Shown here in pieces: positions 30,435-36,595 of a DNA stretch of 36,595 bases; positions within the stretch are counted from its first letter, which is position 1, and each line of letters opens with the position of its first letter. The translations under genes were made by a program, and so were the position numbers. Origin of the DNA: CAG-791 sp045546175 (GTDB lineage: Bacteria; Bacillota; Clostridia; Lachnospirales; Lachnospiraceae). The DNA lies in NCBI GenBank assembly GCA_045546175.1, contig JAZQCI010000002.1, positions 1-36,595 of the forward strand, in the 5' to 3' direction. The notes beneath the pieces are model-generated. The model saw only the letters and a program-made list of their open reading frames with translations. It did no database searches and was not told where the DNA came from.

Positions 30435-32225
30435 TTATTCCACTGTATCGATCAGCTCGATCGAGTGCTCCATGTTCAGCTTCAGGCACATGTCGATGAA
30501 CTTGTCGAGCGGGACGTCGTTAATCTGCTTGTTGGAACCGCGCATATTGATGGATACAGTTCCGTTCTCCGCTTCCTTGTCACCAAGAACCAAAATATAG
30601 GGATCCTTGTAGTTCTTGAACTTCTTGATCTTCTGCTTCATGTTGTTGTCGGAGTAATCGGCCTCAACACGGATGCGCAGCGCTTTCAGTCTCTGTACGA
30701 CCTTCTTCGCATACTCATTGTGCTCGGTGCGGATCGGAACGACCGCGACCTGATAAGGGGACATCCAGAACGGGAATACGCCCTTGAAGTTCTCAATGAT
30801 GATGCCGAGGAATCTCTCGATGGAGCCGAAGATCGCGCGGTGAATGACCACCGGCACCTTCTCGGAGCCGTCCTGCGCGGTATACTTCAGGTCGAAGTTT
30901 CTGGGCAGCTGGAAGTCGAGCTGGATCGTTCCGCACTGCCACTCTCTGCCGAGCGCATCCTTGATCTGCAGGTCGATCTTGGGGCCGTAGAAGGCGCCGT
31001 CGCCTTCGTTGATCTCGTAGCCGCCCTCTCCGTATTTCTTGTCGAGGATCTTCTTCAGAACTGCTTCCGCGTCGTTCCAGAGCTCGATGTCGCCCATGAA
31101 ATCGTCGGGTCTTGTGGAGAACTCGGCTCTGTAAGTGATTCCGAAGGTCTTGTAGATCTCATCCGCAATGCTGAGGATATCGTCGATCTCCGCCTCAATC
31201 ATGTCTTCTGTCACGAATGTGTGGTCGTCGTCCTGACGGAACTCCTGTACTCTGAGAAGTCCGTTCAGCTGTCCGGTCTTCTCTTTTCTGTGAAGCACGT
31301 CATACTCGGAATAGCGGATAGGCAGCTCCTTGTAAGAGCGGGGCTTTCTGCCGAATTCCATCATGGCGTTCGGGCAGTTCATGGGCTTTGCGGCCATGGT
31401 ATCCACTGACTCGACGGAGTATTTCTCATCCTCGTCCTTGCCGGGAATGATGAACATGTTGTTTACATAATGTGCCCAGTGTCCGCTGATGATCCACAGC
31501 TTATTGTTGTTGATAACAGGAGCGGAAATCTCCTGGTACTCGTGCAGATCCTGTACGTCTCTGGAGTACTGCATCAGAGCCTGGTAGAGCTTCCAGCCGC
31601 GGGGCAGCCAGTAAGGCATGCCCTGTGCCGTCTCATTGAACATGAACAGCTCCAGCTGCGGGCCCAGTTTCTTGTGGTCGCGCTCCATCGCTTCCTTGAT
31701 CATCTTCAGGTGCTCTTTGAGCTGCTTCTGATCCGGGAAAGCATATAGATACACTCTCTGCATCTGATCCCTGTGCTCATCGCCTCTCCAGTAAGCGCCG
31801 GAAGCCGACTTGACCTGGAAGGCCACGTTCATCAGGAGCTGGGAATTGTCGATATGGGGTCCGCGGCAGAGGTCTACGAAGTCCTCGCCGGTATAATAGA
31901 CGGTGATCTTCTCGTCATCGGGAAGGTCCTGAATGAGTTCGGTCTTGAACTTCTGGTCCTTGAAGATCTCGAGAGCTCTCTCCTTGGAAACCTCTTCCAC
32001 TGTCCAGGCTTCTCTTCTCTTTATGATCTCCCGCATCTTATTCTCAATGGTCTTGAAATCCGCTTCCGTAATCGCAGTGGGAAGCACAAAATCATAATAG
32101 CAGCCGTCCGCAATCTGCGGTCCGATCGCGTACTGCACTTCCTTGCCGTAAATCTCGATTACTGCCTTCGCCAAAATATGGGCGAGCGAATGGCGGTAGA
32201 CTTCCAGAAACTGTTCTTTTTCCAT
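30435..32225 (-). CDS. thrS: Threonyl-tRNA synthetase lacking the TGS domain
   Basis: The start is ATG 32223-32225 behind AGGAG, giving 596 residues. The editing domain begins immediately (H12-SLA-H16 and DLCRGPHI), followed by the class II core: motif 2 VQEFRQDDDHTF, zinc-ligand Cys in MNCPNAMMEFG, and motif 3 HRAIFGSIERFLGI. The anticodon-binding domain occupies the last 110 residues (FPFWMSPYQVAVVPI… VLGDKEAENGTVSINMR). The usual N-terminal TGS domain of bacterial ThrRS is missing. It attaches threonine to tRNA-Thr. The leader is only about 50 nt, too short for the T-box that normally controls thrS in Firmicutes. Confidence 0.96.
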   Translation of the reverse strand: MEKEQFLEVYRHSLAHILAKAVIEIYGKEVQYAIGPQIADGCYYDFVLPTAITEADFKTIENKMREIIKRREAWTVEEVSKERALEIFKDQKFKTELIQDLPDDEKITVYYTGEDFVDLCRGPHIDNSQLLMNVAFQVKSASGAYWRGDEHRDQMQRVYLYAFPDQKQLKEHLKMIKEAMERDHKKLGPQLELFMFNETAQGMPYWLPRGWKLYQALMQYSRDVQDLHEYQEISAPVINNNKLWIISGHWAHYVNNMFIIPGKDEDEKYSVESVDTMAAKPMNCPNAMMEFGRKPRSYKELPIRYSEYDVLHRKEKTGQLNGLLRVQEFRQDDDHTFVTEDMIEAEIDDILSIADEIYKTFGITYRAEFSTRPDDFMGDIELWNDAEAVLKKILDKKYGEGGYEINEGDGAFYGPKIDLQIKDALGREWQCGTIQLDFQLPRNFDLKYTAQDGSEKVPVVIHRAIFGSIERFLGIIIENFKGVFPFWMSPYQVAVVPIRTEHNEYAKKVVQRLKALRIRVEADYSDNNMKQKIKKFKNYKDPYILVLGDKEAENGTVSINMRGSNKQINDVPLDKFIDMCLKLNMEHSIELIDTVE

Positions 32226-32279
32226 GATCTGAATCTCCTGTATCTGTATTTTGAACGATCGTAGTACGATATCCGCATA

Positions 32280-32309
32280 ATTATACCACAATTCGGAAGA
32301 TAAGTGTAA
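32280..32309 (-). promoter_or_regulatory. Promoter of thrS
   Basis: On the minus strand TTACAC (32304-32309), 18 bases and a perfect TATAAT (32280-32285) place the transcription start near 32272, about 47 bases before the ATG. Confidence 0.65.
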
Positions 32310-32397
32310 AATATCAATGAACCATTCGTATGAATACATACGGTTCGGGACTCGCCGCGCCTGGCGCGCCGCGGGCCGCCCCGGAAAGGAGAAAACC

Positions 32398-33222
32398 ATG
32401 CCTTCAACCTACGCCCATTATCGCTTCGGACAGGATGTGCTGAGAGCGCTCCCCGACAAATATCAAAAGGTCCTGCTGCAGGAGGAAGCCCTGTTCAACA
32501 TCGGCCTGCACGGTCCCGATATTTTGTTCTATTACAAGCCCTTCTCGCATCACGCGATCCACGGCGAAGGCGGCCGCATGCACAGGCTCACCGGAAGACA
32601 GTATTTCTCGGAAGCCGGAAAAACATTTCTTGAAAGAGGTCCCCGCAAGGCGGACTACGCCTATCTGTGCGGCTTTCTCTGCCATTATGCCCTGGACCGC
32701 GCCTGCCATGGCTATATCAACGACCTGGCGGCCCTTGGAGAAGTGTCCCACGCGGAGATCGAGAGCGAGTTCGACCGCTTCCTGCTCGTGGAAGACGGCA
32801 TAGACCCCGTTCGCAGTAACCTGGCAGCCCACATCCACGCTTCCCGCAGAGCGGCGAACGTGATCTCCGCCTATTTCCCCGGCGCATCGGAGAAAGTGAT
32901 CCTCGAAGGGATCTTCTCCCTGTGGGGCTTCAACCTCCTTCTCACTCTGCCCGGGCATCTCGGCTACCGGCGGGTTGACCGCCTCCTGCAAAAACTGCCG
33001 GCCTACGATCTCATCCACGGCCACATGGTCAACCTGGATCCCAATCCGCTGTGCGCGCGCAGCAATTCGGACCTGCGCCGGAAGTACGAAGACGCGGTCA
33101 GCGACGCCGCCCATCTGATCCGCGAATTTCTCCCGGCCTTGCGCGGCAAAAAAGAGTGGTCCCCACTGATGGACTACGATTTCGAGTCGATTCCTGCCTC
33201 TGCGGACCGGGCTACGAATTGA
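32398..33222 (+). CDS. Zinc-dependent phospholipase C-like protein
   Basis: The start is ATG 32398-32400 (MPSTYAHYRFG) behind AAAGGAG, giving 274 residues. It matches the zinc-dependent PLC family found in Clostridia: a His-rich start (TYAHYRFGQDVL), a GLHGPDILFYYKPFSHHAIHGEG metal-binding region and FLCHYALDRACHGYIN with further His/Asp ligands. There is no signal peptide, so unlike the secreted clostridial alpha-toxin it should act inside the cell. The true substrate is unknown, and many such proteins are simply annotated as putative metal-dependent hydrolases. It diverges from thrS. Confidence 0.88.
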   Translation: MPSTYAHYRFGQDVLRALPDKYQKVLLQEEALFNIGLHGPDILFYYKPFSHHAIHGEGGRMHRLTGRQYFSEAGKTFLERGPRKADYAYLCGFLCHYALDRACHGYINDLAALGEVSHAEIESEFDRFLLVEDGIDPVRSNLAAHIHASRRAANVISAYFPGASEKVILEGIFSLWGFNLLLTLPGHLGYRRVDRLLQKLPAYDLIHGHMVNLDPNPLCARSNSDLRRKYEDAVSDAAHLIREFLPALRGKKEWSPLMDYDFESIPASADRATN

Positions 33223-33372
33223 GCAGGTGTGACCGCGGCCTTCCGATCTCTACCTCATATCGCCGCATAATGCAATCTCATATCGCTCATAATGCAAAAA
33301 CAACCTTTTCCGAAGCTCCGCCCTATATGGCAGCTGTGCTTTCACCGCTGAGCGGCAGGTGATACCGCCCGA

Positions 33373-33777
33373 TCATTTGATGAGATGGAGCTTGTCGATC
33401 TCTTCATCGGTCAGCTGATAGAAGCCTTTGGCGGCCAAGTCATTCTTCAGGCCGCTTGCCCCGAGTACCTGCGGGTAGTGATAGCCGGAACCGGTGAAGA
33501 AACCTTTGTCCATGCACTCCTTGACATGATCGGGATTATCCAGCTCTGTCAGTACCACCATCAGCCGGAAAACCGAGCCGGCGTCTACGATCGACCAGTC
33601 GGCGCAGGACATAGAACTGATTCCGGGATAAGCCTTCTCTATATCGAAGGAAAGCATATCATCCTTTGTGTACCCTGCCTCTTTTTCAAAATCATAGATC
33701 TCCGCATAGTTGGTAAGTACGCCGGATGAATTCTCGAAGATAATTCCTAGATATTTATTCAGCACCCCACGTCCCAA
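33373..33777 (-). pseudogene. 5'-truncated hypothetical protein
   Basis: An open frame of about 134 codons. It has no ATG or ribosome binding site at its 5' end; the first in-frame possibilities are TTG 33775-33777 or GTG nearby, inside an inverted-repeat structure. The body reads like a genuine protein C-terminus (DWSIVDAGSVFRLMVVLTELDNPDHVKECMDKGFF… FYQLTDEEIDKLHLIK). The family is not recognised. The inverted repeat at 33756-33828 marks where the upstream part was lost or replaced. Confidence 0.5.
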
Positions 33778-33828
33778 ATGCTTCGCATTCGGAACGTTTT
33801 TGATCTTTTTTTCCGGGGTGCTGAATAA
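33756..33828. repeat. Nested inverted repeat with internal hairpin
   Basis: TTATTCAGCACCCC (33756-33769) and GGGGTGCTGAATAA (33815-33828) are perfect 14-base inverted arms. Between them, ACGTxCCxAATGC and GCATTxGGxACGT form a second hairpin, followed on the plus strand by TTTTT and TTTTTTT. It could be a small mobile palindrome or a composite terminator. Confidence 0.6.
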
Positions 33829-33834
33829 TAACTA

Positions 33835-33863
33835 TTGAAGTTGTTTTTCCAAATGCATATAAT
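33835..33863 (+). promoter_or_regulatory. Promoter of the amino acid ABC operon
   Basis: TTGAAG (33835-33840), a 17-base spacer and a perfect TATAAT (33858-33863) predict a start near 33870 and a leader of about 100 nt. Confidence 0.75.
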
Positions 33864-33876
33864 AGTAAAAGTTTTT

Positions 33877-33945
33877 ATGAGTTTTCCGAATAAAACTCAT
33901 GTTTAGTAATTCACTGCTGATTTATCAAAATATCGTCCGCAGTGA
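33877..33945 (+). promoter_or_regulatory. Leader with two stem-loops before the binding-protein gene
   Basis: A perfect 9-bp hairpin, ATGAGTTTT/AAAACTCAT (33877-33885, 33892-33900), and a second arm pair, TCACTGC/GCAGTGA (33911-33917, 33939-33945), precede the AAGGAGG ribosome binding site. The sequence matches no riboswitch class I know. It may stabilise the message for the abundant binding protein. Confidence 0.4.
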
Positions 33946-33969
33946 GTAAGTAAATAAGGAGGAAACACT

Positions 33970-34848
33970 ATGAAAAAGTATTTTGCACTGCTTCTCGCAG
34001 GCATGATGGCTCTCTCTCTGGCTGCATGCGGCGGATCTTCCGCTCCTGCCTCTTCTGAGCCCGCTGCCGAGACCGAAGCTGCCGAGCCTGCTGCAGAAGC
34101 GGAAGGCACTGAGGCTGAAGCTCCCGCTGCCGATGCTTCCGCTGAGATCAAGGTTGTCGAGGCCGGTAAGCTCCACATGGCTACCAACGCCGCATTCCCG
34201 CCTTACGAGATGATCTCCGACAACGGCGGTTTCGAAGGAATCGACGTAGAGATCGCTACAGCGATCGCACAGAAGCTCGGTCTTGAGCTGGTTGTCGACG
34301 ACATGGAGTTCAGCTCTGTCATCACTTCTGTTCAGGGCGGCAAGTCCGACATCGCAATGGCGGGCCTGACTGTCACCGAGGAGCGCAAGCAGAACGTTGA
34401 CTTCACCGAGTCCTATGCGACCGGCGTACAGGTCATCATTGTTCCCGAAGGATCTGACATCAAGACTGTTGATGATCTTGCAAACGACAAGATGATCGGC
34501 GTTCAGGACGGAACAACCGGTTACATCTACTGCTCCGACACTGTTGAGAACGGCGGCTACGGAGAGGATCATGTCACTTCCTATCCCAACGGCGCTATGG
34601 CGATCGAAGCCCTCAAGGGCGGCAAGGTCGACGCAGTTGTCATCGACAACGAGCCCGCTAAGGCTTTCGTACAGGCAAATGCAGGCCTGAAGATCCTTGA
34701 CACCGAGTACATCGTTGAGAATTATGCGATCGGTATCTCCAAGGACAACAACGGCCTTCGCGACGCAGTCAACAATGCTCTTAAAGAGCTCATTGCTGAT
34801 GGCAGTGTTCAGCTGATCGTTGATAAGTACATCACCGCTGAGAAGTGA
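33970..34848 (+). CDS. Polar amino acid ABC transporter substrate-binding lipoprotein
   Basis: A 292-residue protein with a lipoprotein signal peptide (lipobox L-A-A-C20) followed by an Ala/Ser/Glu-rich linker to about residue 58. The family 3 SBP fold follows: HMATNAAFPPYEMIS, FEGIDVEIATAIAQKLG, EFSSVITSVQGGKSDIAMAGLTVTEERKQNVDFT (ligand-binding Arg and Asp regions), VGVQDGTTG-like MIGVQDGTTGY, and AVVIDNEPAKAFV. Uptake of a polar amino acid (Arg, His, Gln or cystine types) is expected, but the exact ligand is not determinable. It is the first gene of a three-gene importer operon. Confidence 0.94.
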   Translation: MKKYFALLLAGMMALSLAACGGSSAPASSEPAAETEAAEPAAEAEGTEAEAPAADASAEIKVVEAGKLHMATNAAFPPYEMISDNGGFEGIDVEIATAIAQKLGLELVVDDMEFSSVITSVQGGKSDIAMAGLTVTEERKQNVDFTESYATGVQVIIVPEGSDIKTVDDLANDKMIGVQDGTTGYIYCSDTVENGGYGEDHVTSYPNGAMAIEALKGGKVDAVVIDNEPAKAFVQANAGLKILDTEYIVENYAIGISKDNNGLRDAVNNALKELIADGSVQLIVDKYITAEK

Positions 34849-34897
34849 TCATCCCGCAGTAACTTTTCCGGGAATCTTTACTTAAAAGTAATCTGAA

Positions 34898-34941
34898 TCG
34901 CCATGCCCGGTCCGTTTAAATGCGATGGGCATGGCGATTTT
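34898..34941 (+). terminator. Intra-operon hairpin after the binding-protein gene
   Basis: TCGCCATGCCC and GGGCATGGCGA form a perfect 11-bp stem followed by TTTTAAC, 49 bases after the SBP stop. It probably terminates most transcripts so that binding protein exceeds permease and ATPase, a common stoichiometry control. Confidence 0.75.
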
Positions 34942-34964
34942 AACAAGTTTTTGGAGGTAGTAAT

Positions 34965-35684
34965 TTGGGCACTTTATTCCAGGATCTGGCTGCGCAATTC
35001 AACCAGGCTTTTATTGAAGCGGACAGATGGCAGCGTTATCTCTCCGGAATCGGCATCTCCTTTACCGTCACGCTGGGTGCGCTGATCATCGGTATTATCC
35101 TCGGCGTTCTTGTCGCGATCATCCGCACGCTGCACGACCAACAAAAGGGTACAGACCACAGCGTTCTTTTGAGCATTGCCAACACGTTCTGTGAGTTCTA
35201 CACGACCGTGATCCGCGGTACCCCTATGATGGTTCAGCTGCTGATCATGGGCTTTGTTATCTTTAAGTCCAGCCGCAACCTTGTCGGCGTCGCGATCCTC
35301 TCTCTCGGCATCAACTCCGGCGCCTACACGGCGGAGATCATCCGAAGCGGCATCATGTCGATCGATCCCGGTCAGATGGAAGCCGGCCGCAGCCTCGGCA
35401 TGGACTACATCACAGTCATGAAAGACATCATCATTCCGCAGGCGATCAAGAACATCCTTCCCGCTCTGGGCAACGAGCTGATCACGCTCTTCAAGGATAC
35501 GTCCCTGGTCACTGTCATCGGTCTTACCGACCTGACCAAGGCGGCTCAGCAGATCCAGGCCAAAACATACCAGGCCTTTATGCCCTACATCGGCATCGCG
35601 ATCATGTACCTCGTTGTAGTCATGATTTTGACAAAACTCCTCGGAATCCTGGAAAGGAGGTTGAGAGAAAGTGACAGACGCTAA
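34965..35684 (+). CDS. Polar amino acid ABC transporter permease
   Basis: The start is TTG 34965-34967 with GGAGG seven bases upstream, and no in-frame ATG is better; this gives 239 residues. Five or so helices and the His/Glu/Gln/Arg/opine permease signature are present: YTTVIRGTPMMVQLLIMGFV and the EAA loop region IDPGQMEAGRSLGMDYITVMKDIIIPQAIKNILPALGNE. It forms the membrane channel with the ATPase encoded next, whose gene it overlaps by 14 bases. Confidence 0.94.
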   Translation: MGTLFQDLAAQFNQAFIEADRWQRYLSGIGISFTVTLGALIIGIILGVLVAIIRTLHDQQKGTDHSVLLSIANTFCEFYTTVIRGTPMMVQLLIMGFVIFKSSRNLVGVAILSLGINSGAYTAEIIRSGIMSIDPGQMEAGRSLGMDYITVMKDIIIPQAIKNILPALGNELITLFKDTSLVTVIGLTDLTKAAQQIQAKTYQAFMPYIGIAIMYLVVVMILTKLLGILERRLRESDRR

Positions 35685-36444
35685 GAATACCAATCAGGCC
35701 CCTGTACAGCAGGGAGAAGTCATGATCCATGTAGAGAACCTCAAGAAGTCGTTTGGTGACAATGTCGTCCTCAACGGCATCACACAGGATATCCGCAAGG
35801 GCGAGAAGGTCGTTATCATCGGCCCTTCGGGCTCGGGAAAATCCACTTTCCTGCGCTGCCTGAACCTTCTGGAAGTGCCTACCAGCGGCCATATCATTTT
35901 CGAGGGGACAGATCTCACCGACAAGGATACCGATATCAACGCGATCCGCAGAAAGATGGGAATGGTCTTCCAGCACTTTAACCTCTTTCCCAACATGACG
36001 GTCCGCAGGAACATCACACTGGCTCCCGTGCGCACCGGCTACATGAAGCAGGAAGAGGCGGACGCGGAAGCAGAGCGCCTGCTGGCGCGTGTCGGACTTC
36101 TCGACAAGGCTGACGCCTATCCCGCAAGCCTCTCCGGCGGACAGAAACAGCGTATCGCGATCGTCCGCGCGCTGGCCATGAACCCGGACATGCTCCTCTT
36201 CGACGAGCCCACCTCCGCTCTCGACCCCGAAATGGTCGGCGAGGTTCTGGAAGTTATGAAGGAGCTGGCGGAATCGGGTATGACAATGGCAGACGTCACG
36301 CACGAGATGGGATTTGCCAGAGAAGTCGGAACCCGTGTCCTCTTCATCGACGAGGGAATTGTCAAAGAAGAGAACACCCCGCAGGAGTTCTTCTCCAATC
36401 CCCAGAACCCCAGGCTTCAGGATTTCCTGTCCAAAGTCCTGTAA
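35671..36444 (+). CDS. Polar amino acid ABC transporter ATP-binding protein
   Basis: GTG 35671-35673 with AAAGGAGG ten bases upstream gives 257 residues. ATG 35722-35724 (MIHVENLKKSFG) with GGGAGAAG is a reasonable alternative giving the more usual length of 240. Motifs are Walker A GPSGSGKST, Q-loop MVFQHFNLFPNMTV, signature LSGGQKQR, Walker B MLLFDEPTSALDP and switch His in DVTHEMGFAREV. It belongs to the GlnQ/HisP group that powers uptake of polar amino acids. It is the last gene of the operon, followed by a strong terminator. Confidence 0.95.
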   Translation: MTDAKNTNQAPVQQGEVMIHVENLKKSFGDNVVLNGITQDIRKGEKVVIIGPSGSGKSTFLRCLNLLEVPTSGHIIFEGTDLTDKDTDINAIRRKMGMVFQHFNLFPNMTVRRNITLAPVRTGYMKQEEADAEAERLLARVGLLDKADAYPASLSGGQKQRIAIVRALAMNPDMLLFDEPTSALDPEMVGEVLEVMKELAESGMTMADVTHEMGFAREVGTRVLFIDEGIVKEENTPQEFFSNPQNPRLQDFLSKVL

Positions 36445-36462
36445 ATACTGATTTATGGCATC

Positions 36463-36494
36463 AAAAAAGCCTTGCAGCGCTGCAAGGCTTTTTT
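36463..36494 (+). terminator. Terminator of the amino acid ABC operon
   Basis: AAGCCTTGCAGC/GCTGCAAGGCTT form a perfect 12-bp stem flanked by A-run and T-run. It can serve the converging minus-strand gene as well. Confidence 0.92.
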
Positions 36495-36595
36495 TCATGA
36501 TTTTCCCGCAATCTCTTCCAGAAAAGCCCGGGCTTCCTTCGCGCCGCCGCAGGCGCGAAAACTGTCTGAAACCAAGACCGCGTTTTCCTTGTAAG
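36495..36595 (-). CDS. C-terminal end of an unidentified gene, cut by window
   Basis: The last 32 codons of a minus-strand frame (NAVLVSDSFRACGGAKEARAFLEEIAGKS) end in TGA at 36495-36497, directly against the shared terminator. Composition and position support a real convergent gene whose body lies outside the window. Too little is visible to name it. Confidence 0.6.
   Translation of the reverse strand, partial: YKENAVLVSDSFRACGGAKEARAFLEEIAGKS

Noticed and set aside
32226..32397. T-box leader for thrS
   Set aside because: The strong promoter leaves only about 47 nt of leader and no specifier stem or antiterminator-like TGGNACCGCG motif is present.
34052..34142. Ala/Glu-rich stretch of the binding protein as a repeat or frameshift
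   Set aside because: It is the usual low-complexity linker after a lipoprotein cysteine in Firmicutes binding proteins.

Overview
The window looks like chromosomal DNA of a gut-type Firmicute, most likely a Clostridia/Lachnospiraceae member. The grounds are strong AGGAGG-type ribosome binding sites, a reverse rubrerythrin, a QueT transporter, a mannose-family PTS, a BspA-type leucine-rich repeat protein and a TGS-less ThrRS. This placement is inferred from gene content, not from a marker tree. No rRNA, tRNA or CRISPR array was seen, and no stretch over about 300 bases lacks a gene.

Layout. 1-2034 (minus): end of an operon with an unrecognised protein cut by the window edge, a small membrane protein, a DUF1295/steroid-reductase-like membrane enzyme and a 5'-truncated SDR fragment. 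2035-4939 (minus, AT-rich): an accessory island with an unknown protein, an XRE/VbhA-like antitoxin whose Fic partner is truncated and fused in frame to a nucleoside phosphorylase, and a membrane protein. 5134-7739 (minus): a BASS-family transporter, a thioredoxin-like three-domain protein and a stub of an alpha/beta hydrolase containing a perfect 10-bp hairpin. 7978-9548 (minus): an AbiEi-like antitoxin coupled to a RhuM-Fic/Doc protein. 9761-13327 (minus): a YdcF-like envelope protein and an ABC-2 exporter. 13523-17389 (minus): a complete mannose-type PTS (IIA, IIB, IIC, IID), a small membrane protein, an HPr-like protein lacking both phosphorylation residues, and a ManA N-terminus fused to what looks like a ROK kinase tail. 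17554-21985 (minus): a two-component system bracketed by two membrane-tethered sugar-binding proteins with no permease, probably sensing sugar for the adjacent PTS. 22032-23639: a HAD phosphatase diverging from queT, whose leader can form a pseudoknot.

23766-29553 (minus): a locus I cannot match to a described system. It has a radical SAM/SPASM enzyme, an overlapping 126-residue protein ending in 16 asparagines and a histidine, a two-zinc-ribbon membrane protein, a membrane-anchored LRR protein and a two-helix membrane protein. 29795-36595: reverse rubrerythrin (plus), thrS (minus), a zinc-dependent phospholipase C-like protein (plus), a 5'-truncated fragment (minus), a polar amino acid ABC importer (plus) and the end of one more minus-strand gene.

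Two themes recur. First, several ORFs are deletion scars or chimeras (SDR fragment, Fic::phosphorylase, hydrolase stub, ManA::ROK, 33373 fragment). Second, a dispersed repeat occurs three times in the same orientation (about 7.9, 9.7 and 13.4 kb). Its 29-nt hairpin plus T-run acts as a terminator for three different minus-strand operons and shows compensatory base changes. Direct repeats of this kind could have promoted the deletions, but that link is inference.
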